This document shows, in pieces, positions 1-7,231 of a stretch of 37,295 nucleotides of DNA. Both the position numbers and the translations under genes were made by a program. Within the stretch, counting starts at the first letter, position 1. Every line of letters starts with the position of its first letter. This stretch comes from DASZZV01 sp035544835 (GTDB lineage: Bacteria; Acidobacteriota; Thermoanaerobaculia; Gp7-AA8). Below the pieces are notes generated by a model that was given only the letters and a program-made list of their open reading frames with translations, had not been told where the DNA came from and did no database searches. The stretch lies in the NCBI GenBank assembly GCA_035544835.1, contig DASZZV010000204.1, forward strand, positions 1 to 37,295, read 5' to 3'.

Positions 1-201
1 GGCGCCTCGCACAATCGTAAGAGAGCTCCAAGACTCCACACCGCAAGGCCCCCTCCCAGATCCCTCGCTCGACGCTCGGGATGACACCCTGGTTTCTTTC
101 ACTCAGACGCCGCGCTCCGCGGTCAATCGCTCAGGATGACAGAGCTCGGTAAACCCGCGTAAATACTGGAAGTGTCTTAACAGCAAGGGCAGAACAGCGC
201 G
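1..201. other. Intergenic stretch with two repeat ends
   Basis: I see no credible gene here. The stretch carries two right-hand ends of a dispersed repeat: CGCTCGGGATGACA near 74-87 and CGCTCAGGATGACA near 127-140. The same terminal words, with their inverted partners TGTCATCCCGAG and TGTCATCCTGAG, bound the full elements at 10692-10836, 24824-24978 and 28713-28858. No left ends are visible, so these are either solo ends or elements that continue beyond the window edge. Confidence 0.5.
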
Positions 202-516
202 CTAACTGCGGAAGATCGAGAGCACGCGATGAAAACCGCCATGAGCTTCGTGATGCTTGAGGATCGTTTCGAGCTCTCCCTGCTCGAGGAAGATCCCGCT
301 GCAGGAGACACAATGCTCGACTGAAACACCTTCGATCGTGACTCGTTCCAGGTCCATCCCGCACTTCGGGCACTTCATGTAGTGAAGATCCTTCAGTTTC
401 TCCTTCTCTTCAAGGGAGAGCCTGGCCATCCGCTCTTTCTCCCACTGTTTCTTCCGCTCCAGTTCCACCCTGGTGAAGTACTCATCTTCGTTCTTGCTCG
501 GCTTGTCGGTCGTCAT
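202..516 (-). CDS. Small zinc-ribbon protein (zf-TFIIB-like)
   Basis: This 104-residue protein has a charged, probably helical N-terminal half (residues about 15-45, rich in K, E and R) and a C-terminal zinc ribbon. The ligands are two CxxC pairs, C49/C52 in CPKC and C69/C72 in CVSC, followed by a GIFLEQGELE segment typical of the zf-TFIIB family of small bacterial proteins. Such proteins are presumed to bind a metal and perhaps nucleic acid or protein; no specific role is established. It starts 27 bases after the TonB receptor stop in the same direction, so the two are probably co-transcribed and both lie behind the cobalamin riboswitch. Whether the link to B12 is functional is unknown. Confidence 0.8.
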   Translation of the reverse strand: MTTDKPSKNEDEYFTRVELERKKQWEKERMARLSLEEKEKLKDLHYMKCPKCGMDLERVTIEGVSVEHCVSCSGIFLEQGELETILKHHEAHGGFHRVLSIFRS

Positions 517-543
517 CAGTCCACCTCCGCCTGCACTTTCAAT

Positions 544-2394
544 TCACCGCAGCGCGAAACGTAATCCTATCAGCGCCCGGCGACCGGGAGAGCGATAGCC
601 GAGGACTTCTTCGTATCGTGCGTCGGTCAGGTTCTCGAGCTTTAGGTAAGGGGTCACTCCGCCCGCCCGATACTGCAGGTTCCAGTCGACCGTCGTATAG
701 GCGCGGTTCAAAGCGCGCGAGAAAGGAGCGATGGGAAGAACGTCGGCACGGTCGCCGCTGCGAAGAACGACCAGTCCGGTCGCCAGACCGCCGAGATCGT
801 AGAAAAAGCTCAGCGATCCTGAGTTCCGGGGACGCCGTAAGAGGGACTTTCCGGTATCGGGCTGGTTGGTATCGAGCCAGGTGTAGGACAGAGCGCCGCG
901 GAAATGATCGGTGATGGCGCCGTCGAGACCGAGCTCCAGTCCCTGCGTCGTGGCACGCCCCGTATTCTGAAAGGAGAAGCGAGCGTTGTCGAAGACGATG
1001 AGGTTGTCGAACTTGTTGTGGAACAGGGTCACGGATGCCGAGGAACTCCTGAAGTAATGGTCGTACCCGATCTCGAAGCTGCGGCTCTTCTCGGGGTCCA
1101 GATCGGGATTTCCGGCGAAGGGGAAATAGAGCTCTCCGATCGACGGCGCTCGGAAGGCGTGACCGTATCCGGCACGCCACTTGTTCGTACCGGCCACGAG
1201 GGCCGCACCAAAACGTGGAGAAAGCTCACTGCCGAAGCTGGAAAAATCATCGTTCCGTGCGCCGACACTCAGCTCCAGACGTGCACTCGACGACAGCTGG
1301 CGTGAATATCTGTCCTCGAAAAAGATCGAGGTGGCGCGTCGCGAGTGCCCGTCTACCGACGGGCCGAAGTTCGAAGCGTCCTTTACCTTTGCAGTCTCGT
1401 ATTCGACTCCCCCGATCAGCAGGCCCGCAGCCGTCTGCGTCTGCGCCCGCCAGGCCCCTCGGTAGGTATTGGAACGGGTCGATGAGAATGTCGATCCAAA
1501 AGGATCTTCGGGATCGACGAAGTCATCGAGATGCCGATTGTCTGAAAGTGAGGCGTTCATCTGAAATCGCCCGACCGTGACGACGAAGGGAGCATCGATC
1601 TGCCATTCGTCTCCGTTCTGTCTTCGTCGCAGGCTGGGAACGAGCGCCGAGGCAGTACCGTTGAGGTTGAAGGGAATACCGAGATCGTAACGGTCATATC
1701 GGGCCAGCAAGCCGGCCTGAACATTTCCCTGGGCGAAATGCAGGCCGACGTTGCCGGAGTCTTGCGACAGATCGTCGTTCCGTGAGAAGCCATCGTCCTT
1801 GCGATGGACATACGCGCCATCCACCGACAGCGGGCCCCTTTTCCAGCTACCCTCGAGAGCGGAGTGGAACAACCCGTTGCCTCCGCCCTGAACGTTCGCC
1901 GAGAAACCGGACTGCGCTGGTGTGGTCAATATATTTACGACTCCACCCATGGCGTCGGAGCCGTAGAGTGCCGAGAAGGGCCCCCGCACGATTTCGACCC
2001 GGTCGACGCCCGCAGTCGAGAAGCGTCCCCAGTCGTAGCCGGAAAAGTAAGGGTTGTTGAGCTTGACGCCATTCCACAGTACCAGCGTCTGCGTCGAGTT
2101 CGCGCCGCGGGTGAAGAGCGTGGTGCTCTTACCAGCCGAGCCGCTGCGCGAGAGCTCCAGACCCGGCACTTCCCGGAGAACATCGGCGATGTCACGGGCC
2201 TCACGGCGCTCCATATCGGCCTTCGTGACGACTGTTGTTGCCGCCGGTGAGCTGCCGATCGGTTCGGGCACAGCTGAGGCTGTGACCACAATCTCGTCCT
2301 TCGCCTCGATGGCGGGCGGAAGAAGTTCCTGGGCGCGGAGTGTGAGGGGGAAAAGGAACAGTAAAAAGACAATGAGGCGGGAGAACTTCGACAT
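544..2394 (-). CDS. btuB: TonB-dependent outer-membrane receptor, probable cobalamin transporter (BtuB-like)
   Basis: This 616-residue protein begins with a signal peptide (hydrophobic residues 7-18, ending near LRAQ). A TonB box (DEIVVTAS, residues 33-40) follows, then a plug domain (about 50-155) with the conserved VEIVRGPFSALYGSDAMGG stretch, then a beta-barrel rich in alternating aromatic segments to the C-terminus. BtuB-type receptors bind cobalamin outside the cell and import it through the outer membrane with energy from TonB-ExbBD. The receptor class is clear from the sequence. The B12 substrate is inferred mainly from the cobalamin riboswitch in its leader, because barrel sequences alone do not give the ligand. 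No btuF, btuC or btuD genes are adjacent. The final residue is Arg rather than the usual aromatic residue, which is slightly atypical. Confidence 0.88.
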   Translation of the reverse strand: MSKFSRLIVFLLFLFPLTLRAQELLPPAIEAKDEIVVTASAVPEPIGSSPAATTVVTKADMERREARDIADVLREVPGLELSRSGSAGKSTTLFTRGANSTQTLVLWNGVKLNNPYFSGYDWGRFSTAGVDRVEIVRGPFSALYGSDAMGGVVNILTTPAQSGFSANVQGGGNGLFHSALEGSWKRGPLSVDGAYVHRKDDGFSRNDDLSQDSGNVGLHFAQGNVQAGLLARYDRYDLGIPFNLNGTASALVPSLRRRQNGDEWQIDAPFVVTVGRFQMNASLSDNRHLDDFVDPEDPFGSTFSSTRSNTYRGAWRAQTQTAAGLLIGGVEYETAKVKDASNFGPSVDGHSRRATSIFFEDRYSRQLSSSARLELSVGARNDDFSSFGSELSPRFGAALVAGTNKWRAGYGHAFRAPSIGELYFPFAGNPDLDPEKSRSFEIGYDHYFRSSSASVTLFHNKFDNLIVFDNARFSFQNTGRATTQGLELGLDGAITDHFRGALSYTWLDTNQPDTGKSLLRRPRNSGSLSFFYDLGGLATGLVVLRSGDRADVLPIAPFSRALNRAYTTVDWNLQYRAGGVTPYLKLENLTDARYEEVLGYRSPGRRALIGLRFALR

Positions 2395-2487
2395 TGGACG
2401 ACCCCTTTCGCTTCCCTCCGAAGCGAGCGACGAGTCCGCGAGGAGCCATCAACCGCTCCCCGCGCCCCGGAGGAACAAACTGCATGG

Positions 2488-2665
2488 GTGCGCTGGTCGG
2501 TCTCCTGGCTTCCGAGTCTCTCTCTTCGTGTCTCCCTTCCCGCTTGCGCAGTGGGGGTCCCTGTGGAAGGGACCAAGACACGATTCGTCGTCGGTTACAG
2601 TGGCGGGGGCCGCGTCGGGTTCTCACCGACTTCCCTTGCGAGCACGCGCTCGCACCAGCTCACAT
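2488..2665 (-). promoter_or_regulatory. Cobalamin (AdoCbl) riboswitch
   Basis: Read on the minus strand, the leader of the TonB receptor shows the hallmarks of the cobalamin riboswitch in the right order. They are AAGGGAA then GTCGGTGAGAACCCGAC (about 2618-2636), a CCCCCGCCACTGTAAC core (about 2594-2610), and the B12 box GAAGCCAGGAGACCGACC (2495-2512). It lies about 95 bases upstream of the receptor start, as expected. Cobalamin binding normally shuts off expression, either by sequestering the ribosome site or by terminating transcription. Outer boundaries are approximate. Confidence 0.93.
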
Positions 2666-2948
2666 TCGATTGTGAAAGAACAGAGGGGAATTGTAGGACA
2701 ACCGGAAGGGATAGTGTAATTTCCTGACGCACCTTCGAAAAAGTCGTCTGAGTTTCTCGGGTGAGGGGCCTTCTGCAGGCTCGCAGCGGAGAAAAGAGAC
2801 GAATTTTGAATGTTGCAGTGTGAATTTTGAATTGTAAATTGAGACAAAATTCAAACTTCACAATTCGATTCTTGTTCTTTCCACGCGCTCGTTTCCCTCC
2901 CACCATTCATTGACATGCCGTGAGCCCTTCGATAATCTCGAACGTCCG
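2666..2948. other. Divergent intergenic region with an AT-rich repeat patch
   Basis: This region separates the riboswitch leader (minus) from the GTPase gene (plus), so promoters for both should lie here. The patch at 2801-2866 is strikingly AT-rich for this genome. It contains GAATTTTGAA twice, AATTGTAAATTGAG, and the opposite-strand words CAAAATTCAAA and CACAATTC, giving an imperfect palindrome. It resembles the TTCTCAA palindromes at 4232 and 12431 in style but not in exact sequence. I could not fix a -35/-10 pair with confidence. Confidence 0.45.
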
Positions 2949-4127
2949 ATGGTCCTATTCAACTACGCGACCAAAGAGATCACCGCGAAGGTCGTCTACT
3001 ACGGCCCCGGCCTCTGCGGTAAGACCACGAACCTCCAGTTCGTGTACGACTCGCTGCCTTCGAACAACAAAAGCAAGATGCTGTCGCTGGCCACGAAGAC
3101 CGACCGGACGCTCTTCTTCGATTTCCTTCCACTCGATCTGGGCAAGATCCGTGGCATGCGCACCAAGCTGCAGTTGTACACGGTGCCCGGCCAGGTCTAT
3201 TACAACTCGACCCGTCAGCTGGTGCTCAAGGGCGCCGACGGCGTGGTCTTCGTCGCAGATAGTCAGGACTATGCGCTGGATGCGAACCAGGAGAGCTTTC
3301 AGAATCTGGAAGACAATCTGAAACGCCAGGGACTCCGTCTTCGCGAGATGCCGCTGGTGTTTCAGTGGAACAAACGCGATCTGCCAAACGCCTTACCGCT
3401 CGGGGAGCTCGAGGAGGCGATGAACCGCGACAAGGCTCCATCGTTCCCCGCTGTGGCTATGAACGGTCTCGGGGTCGAACAGACCCTGAAAGGCATCGCC
3501 CAGCTCGTTCTCAACCACCTCATCAAGAAATATGGACTGGAGGGCTCCGAACCTCTCGACAAAGAGATTCAGGTGCTCAATGCCGGCGTAAGTGACGATA
3601 ACGCCGCAGGCGCTGACTCGATCTGGACGGAAGAGGAGGTGATTGCGACGACGGTGGCCACGCCACAGAGTCCCGCCTCGACCTCCCCCTTTCTCATCGA
3701 CGACGATGACGACGAGGATATCCCTATGGTTTCGACCGAGCTTCTGGCCTCGAGCGCCCCAACACAGGTGGTGGCATCGCCGGTCGTCAACCGGAGCCCC
3801 TTCGACGATCTGATGCAGCGTTTTGAGACTCCGGGAGCGGTCAAACGCGAAGAGATGTCGATGGAGGTTCCGTTCGCATCGGTCGAGATGAAATTGCCGG
3901 AGGGATTCATGGATTCGCTACCGAAGCTCGATCCCTCGCCGGCACCGGCGCCGGCCGCGGTTCCCGGGCCGGGCTCGCTGGCCGCAACGCAGACCGAGGC
4001 AGAACGCCGCGCGTCGGATGGCCTGGTCAAAGAAGTGAGCCTTCCCCTCAACCTGTCGCTCGAAGAACTGAGGCGGCATCGCAAATTGAAGGTGAGGATT
4101 ACTCTCGACATCAACCTTCTTCCCTGA
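2949..4127 (+). CDS. MglA-like small GTPase with long C-terminal extension
   Basis: The first ~195 residues are an MglA-type Ras-like GTPase: P-loop GPGLCGKTTN (19-28), the MglA-specific TVPGQ in place of DTAGQ (78-82), and the guanine-specificity motif NKRD (141-144). In Myxococcus and Thermus, MglA-GTP marks the leading cell pole and works with the activator MglB. No mglB is adjacent here. Beyond residue 200 lies an extra ~190 residues absent from standard 195-residue MglA. This part is low in complexity, with an acidic run at 251-257 and an Ala/Pro stretch near 340, and ends in a short charged-hydrophobic motif (LSLEELRRHRKLKVRITL). I chose the ATG that aligns with MglA proteins (MVLFNY...). 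A start 39 bases upstream is possible but would add a non-homologous leader. No clear Shine-Dalgarno is visible. Confidence 0.88.
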   Translation: MVLFNYATKEITAKVVYYGPGLCGKTTNLQFVYDSLPSNNKSKMLSLATKTDRTLFFDFLPLDLGKIRGMRTKLQLYTVPGQVYYNSTRQLVLKGADGVVFVADSQDYALDANQESFQNLEDNLKRQGLRLREMPLVFQWNKRDLPNALPLGELEEAMNRDKAPSFPAVAMNGLGVEQTLKGIAQLVLNHLIKKYGLEGSEPLDKEIQVLNAGVSDDNAAGADSIWTEEEVIATTVATPQSPASTSPFLIDDDDDEDIPMVSTELLASSAPTQVVASPVVNRSPFDDLMQRFETPGAVKREEMSMEVPFASVEMKLPEGFMDSLPKLDPSPAPAPAAVPGPGSLAATQTEAERRASDGLVKEVSLPLNLSLEELRRHRKLKVRITLDINLLP

Positions 4128-4135
4128 ATTTGTCC

Positions 4136-4225
4136 GGAGGGGTGGCCGAGTGGTTTAAGGCAGCGGTCTTGAAAACCGCCGTGCCGGAAACGGTACCGTG
4201 GGTTCGAATCCCACCCCCTCCGCCA
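4136..4225 (+). tRNA. tRNA-Ser (anticodon TGA)
   Basis: The 7-bp acceptor stem GGAGGGG pairs with CCCCTCC, followed by discriminator G and an encoded CCA. The anticodon arm has stem GCGGT/ACCGC with loop CTTGAAA, giving anticodon TGA. The T arm is GTGGG-TTCGAAT-CCCAC. A long variable arm (class II) is present, as expected for serine. It reads UCN serine codons. It starts 8 bases after the GTPase stop codon. Confidence 0.97.
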
Positions 4226-4231
4226 TAGACT

Positions 4232-4323
4232 CCAATTGAGAAAATCAGGAATTGAGAATTGAGAAAGAGAGGCTTGGGTTGGCCTTTTTCTTTCTCAATT
4301 CTCAATTCTCAATTCTCAATTGG
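4232..4323. repeat. Palindrome of TTCTCAA/TTGAGAA heptamers
   Basis: The left arm contains repeats of AATTGAG and the right arm contains four tandem copies of the complementary CTCAATT, so the whole folds into a long hairpin. The loop region is G-rich (AGGCTTGGGTTGGCC). It sits between two serine tRNA genes. A second copy of the same design lies at 12431-12524. Transcribed, it would form a long AU-rich stem and could act as a processing or termination signal; that is inference. Confidence 0.8.
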
Positions 4324-4368
4324 AATCTTCCACCTCCCTCCTGTATTCTGTTGACCGCGCACGTCCCC

Positions 4369-4460
4369 GGAGAGATGGGAGAGTGGCTTAATCCAGCGGT
4401 TTGCTAAACCGCCGTACAGGGAAACCAGTACCGAGGGTTCGAATCCCTCTCTCTCCGCCA
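4369..4460 (+). tRNA. tRNA-Ser (anticodon GCT)
   Basis: Acceptor stem GGAGAGA pairs with TCTCTCC, then discriminator G and an encoded CCA. The anticodon arm has stem GCGGT/ACCGC with loop TTGCTAA, giving anticodon GCT for AGC/AGT serine codons. The T arm is GAGGG-TTCGAAT-CCCTC and a long class II variable arm is present. A TTTTT run follows at once and may end transcription. Confidence 0.97.
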
Positions 4461-4621
4461 TTTTTCCTCCTTCCGAGCGGCCCTTGGGCCGTTCCATTCC
4501 ACGCAAATAAGTTCCCCCTATTGCGTCGGCGGGCACACATGTTGCTCCGATTACCTTCAGCGGCCCGTTGCAGTCAGTTCGACGACCGCGCGACAGCACT
4601 ACAACGTTCAAGGAGGGTTTC

Positions 4622-5050
4622 ATGGCAGAGACGAGCAAGCGTGGTTTTGCATCGATGGATTTGACCAAACAGCGCGAGATCGCCAGCAAGGGTGGTCGCG
4701 CCGCTCATCAGAAGGGCACCGCTCACGAGTTCACCAGTGACGAGGCTCGTCAGGCCGGACGCAAGGGTGGTGAGTCAGTCAGTCGGAACCGCGAACACAT
4801 GTCGGCAATCGGACGTCGCGGCGGCGTTCGCCGCGGTGCCAATCGTGCCAGAGCAATTTCGGGAACGGAAGGCCGTCAGGACGTGGCTTCGAACATCAGC
4901 GCCTACGGCGGCAGCTCCTCGGAAGCACCAGGTTCTTTTTCCACCCTCCAGGGCAATCCGTCGATCGGATCGTCGAATCCGACGCGATCCAGCCAGCGAT
5001 CCGACGACACTTCGGATGATCGAGTTGATCGCTCGAGCCGAGACAGATAA
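4622..5050 (+). CDS. KGG-motif (YciG/GsiB-like) stress-type protein
   Basis: This 142-residue hydrophilic protein carries three copies of the KGG repeat: IASKGGRAAH (about 21-30), AGRKGGESVS and IGRRGGVRRG. The C-terminal half is Ser/Gly/Asp-rich and probably disordered. KGG repeats occur in small general-stress proteins such as E. coli YciG and Bacillus GsiB, which resemble plant LEA proteins and are linked to desiccation, glucose starvation and motility. A biochemical activity is not known. The start is fixed by AAGGAGG at 4610-4616 just ahead of the ATG. It is followed by a strong hairpin at 5059-5083. Confidence 0.82.
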   Translation: MAETSKRGFASMDLTKQREIASKGGRAAHQKGTAHEFTSDEARQAGRKGGESVSRNREHMSAIGRRGGVRRGANRARAISGTEGRQDVASNISAYGGSSSEAPGSFSTLQGNPSIGSSNPTRSSQRSDDTSDDRVDRSSRDR

Positions 5051-5058
5051 GCGTTCGT

Positions 5059-5083
5059 GAGAGCCCCGCCCGCGGGGGCTCTC
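5059..5083 (+). terminator. GC-rich hairpin after the KGG gene
   Basis: GAGAGCCCC and GGGGCTCTC form a perfect 9-bp stem around a 7-base loop, 9 bases after the stop codon. There is no T-run behind it, so intrinsic termination is uncertain; it may instead stabilise the mRNA 3' end. Confidence 0.55.
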
Positions 5084-5135
5084 CACCATTGCCGCTTGAT
5101 CGGATGACGTCGGCGAGTGATCATCAGGCTGGCCG

Positions 5136-6536
5136 ATGACCAATTCCCCTTCCACTCCTGAAACCAGAGAGGGCGCGCTGGCGCGCATCGGAAGGTCTCT
5201 GGCCGATTTCTCGGAGCGATGGTTTCCAGATGCCTTCCTCTTCGCGCTGGGCGCCGTCATCGTCGTATTCGCCTTTGGACTGGCCGTCGGAGAGAGGCCG
5301 GCCAGGCTGCTGCAGGAATTTGGCGGCGGCTTCTGGTCGCTGGTTCCCTTCACGATGCAGATGGCGCTGGTCATCATCGGAGGCTTCGTGGTCGCCAGCT
5401 CGCCTCCCGTTGCCGCTCTGATCAACCGCCTGGCGAGTTTTCCTCGAACTGGTCGTGGTGCCGTCGCTTTCGTGGCCTTCCTTGCCATTGTGTCGTCGCT
5501 GTTGTCGTGGGGGCTGTCACTCGTCTTCACGGGACTGCTCGTGCGGGCAATCTGCCGGCGGATTCCCGACGTCGACTATCGGGCTATTGGCGCAGCCGCC
5601 TATCTCGGGCTGGGCAGCGTCTGGGCACTGGGATTCTCGTCGTCCGCAGCATTGCTGCAGGCCACCAGGAGCTCGATCCCTCCCGCCCTGCTCCCGATTA
5701 CCGGAGTGATTCCCCTCTCCCAAACGATCCTGCTGTGGCAGAACGGAGTGCTCGCCGCCGTTCTCCTGCTCGTCTCCGTTCTCGTCGCCTATTTCTCTTA
5801 CCCCGCGCAAAGCCGCTCCGCGCAAACGATGGGAGTGCGCTTCGAACCCATGGAGATCGACGACCCGCCGGCCGTGACACCGGCTGAGAGACTGGAGCGC
5901 AACCCGATCCCCTCGGTGGTCGTGGCTCTCCTGATGTGCGCCTTTCTGGTGATCGAGATTCAAAAGAAGGGCTTCGTCGCCGCCGTCGATCTCAACAACT
6001 TCAACTTCGCCTTTCTGGCCGCGGGCCTGCTCCTGCACTGGAGACCCCGATCGTTTCTGCGCGCGGTCTCGAAATCCGTTCCGGCCACGGCAGGAGTGCT
6101 GATTCAGTTCCCTTTCTACGCCGGGATCTTCGGGCTGATCGCCAAGACGTCGATCGAGAAAACGCTGGCCGATCTCTTCGTGCATCTGTCGTCGCCCCGA
6201 TCATTCCCGCTCCTGGTCGCGGCCTATTCGGCTCTTCTCGGACTCTTCGTCCCGTCGGGTGGAGGGAAGTGGGTCGTCGAAGCGCCCTACGTGATGGCCG
6301 CGGCGAACCAATGGCACATGCATCTGGGGTGGACCGTGCAGATCTACAACGCCGCGGAAGCACTGCCCAATTTGATCAACCCATTCTGGATGCTGCCGCT
6401 GATGGGGATCCTGAATGTGCGCGCCCGCGACCTGGCCGGTTACTCGCTACTACAGCTCCTGGTTCACGCGCCGATCGTTTTTCTGCTGTGCTGGTTGTTT
6501 GCCGGAACCCTGGCGTATATCCCGCCGCAGTTCTGA
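5136..6536 (+). CDS. atoE: Short-chain fatty acid transporter (AtoE family)
   Basis: This 466-residue inner-membrane protein has about ten or more hydrophobic segments spread along its length. The N-terminal layout (ERWFPDAFLFALG) and the later motifs (VPSGGGKWVVEAPYVM around 390, then NAAEALPNLINPFWMLP) match the AtoE family. E. coli AtoE (about 440 residues) is linked to uptake of short-chain fatty acids such as acetoacetate or butyrate, usually beside atoD, atoA and atoB. None of those genes is adjacent here, so the substrate is uncertain. It is probably its own transcription unit behind the 5059-5083 hairpin. The family assignment is firm and the exact substrate is inference. Confidence 0.85.
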   Translation: MTNSPSTPETREGALARIGRSLADFSERWFPDAFLFALGAVIVVFAFGLAVGERPARLLQEFGGGFWSLVPFTMQMALVIIGGFVVASSPPVAALINRLASFPRTGRGAVAFVAFLAIVSSLLSWGLSLVFTGLLVRAICRRIPDVDYRAIGAAAYLGLGSVWALGFSSSAALLQATRSSIPPALLPITGVIPLSQTILLWQNGVLAAVLLLVSVLVAYFSYPAQSRSAQTMGVRFEPMEIDDPPAVTPAERLERNPIPSVVVALLMCAFLVIEIQKKGFVAAVDLNNFNFAFLAAGLLLHWRPRSFLRAVSKSVPATAGVLIQFPFYAGIFGLIAKTSIEKTLADLFVHLSSPRSFPLLVAAYSALLGLFVPSGGGKWVVEAPYVMAAANQWHMHLGWTVQIYNAAEALPNLINPFWMLPLMGILNVRARDLAGYSLLQLLVHAPIVFLLCWLFAGTLAYIPPQF

Positions 6537-6589
6537 AGGGGGTACCCTCAAGCGTATCTTTCGCCGGGCGGCCATCGCTTGAAGTTGAT

Positions 6590-6844
6590 ATGGGTACACT
6601 GTGCGATGTGCCTACACTCCTGCGCCATCTCGGCTATCGTGTTTACATTACGAGTCACGATGCGGGAGAGCCTCCGCATGTCCACGTGGATCTTCAGGGC
6701 GCGTCGGCAAAGTTTTGGCTGAAGCCCGTTCGTCTGGCGTACACCATCGGGTATTCGGCGCGAGAATTGCGGGCAGTCGAGCGACTTGTTTTGGAGCATG
6801 AGACAATGTTTCTGCGAGGCTGGCATGACTACTTCGGAACTTAA
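6590..6844 (+). CDS. DUF4160 protein
   Basis: This 84-residue protein has the DUF4160 signature: a start like PTLLRHLGYRVYI, then the conserved GEPPHVHVDLQG block and a C-terminal helix with a conserved HETMFLRGWHDYF ending. The function is unknown; the family is repeatedly found next to DUF2442 genes in toxin-antitoxin-like pairs. The ATG at 6590 is given, but the GTG at 6608 aligns better with relatives that begin MPT-, and neither has a clear Shine-Dalgarno. The gene overlaps the following DUF2442 gene by 20 bases, so they are translationally linked. Confidence 0.78.
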   Translation: MGTLCDVPTLLRHLGYRVYITSHDAGEPPHVHVDLQGASAKFWLKPVRLAYTIGYSARELRAVERLVLEHETMFLRGWHDYFGT

Positions 6845-7103
6845 AACAGGCGCCCAGGTTCGAGACGTTCACTGCACGGAGGATTCGTTGGTCGTCGACC
6901 TGCAAGACGGCAGAACAATCAGCGTTCCTCTTGCCTGGTACCCGCGGCTTCTTCACGCGACGCTTGAGCAACGGGCGGAATGGGTAATCGCCGGAGCAGG
7001 CCTGGGCATCCACTGGCCGGAGATCGATGAGGACTTGTCAGTAGCTGGATTGCTGTCGGGGGCGCCCGCCCCAAACACCAGAGTCGCTTCGTACGGCACC
7101 TAA
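6825..7103 (+). CDS. DUF2442 protein
   Basis: This 92-residue protein shows the DUF2442 pattern: an N-terminal beta-rich part (VRDVHCTEDSLVVDLQDGRT), the conserved ISVPLAWYPRLLHAT stretch, and a GIHWPEIDEDLSVAGLL segment near the C-terminus. The function is unknown. In other genomes DUF2442 often follows DUF4160, which suggests the two act together, perhaps as an antitoxin with its partner; this is inference by association. The internal ATG at 6825 was chosen because the longer reading has no homology. Its stop codon TAA lies inside the ACCTAAC end of the attC-like hairpin that follows. Confidence 0.78.
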   Translation: MTTSELKTGAQVRDVHCTEDSLVVDLQDGRTISVPLAWYPRLLHATLEQRAEWVIAGAGLGIHWPEIDEDLSVAGLLSGAPAPNTRVASYGT

Positions 7104-7231
7104 CTCGTCGATGTAGCGGTCTTCGTTCGCTCGTTTGTAGGCTATTCTCACGAGCCGCACGCGGAAGGGTAACGCTCTCGCGACGAGGCAGCAAAGCGGC
7201 TCAACGTCCGGTGCAGCGCTAAGAGTTAGGC
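7098..7231 (+). other. attC-like recombination-site palindrome (candidate)
   Basis: The 134-bp stretch starts with ACCTAAC (7098-7104), which fits the RYYYAAC R'' box, and ends with GTTAGGC (7225-7231), which fits the GTTRRRY R' box. The outer 8 bases pair perfectly (CCTAACTC with GAGTTAGG). Then come an unequal unpaired spacer (3 versus 5 bases) and a second imperfect stem (GATGTAGCGG against the CCGGTGCAGC side), as in integron attC folds, then a variable terminal region. Length is within the attC range. The upstream DUF2442 gene ends inside the R'' box, which is typical of cassette genes. No integrase or second attC is in the window, so this would be a solitary site or relic. Confidence 0.55.

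Noticed and set aside
4232..4323. Tandem heptamers as a possible CRISPR array
   Set aside because: Units are 7 bases with no unique spacers, and the two halves are inverted; no cas genes are present.
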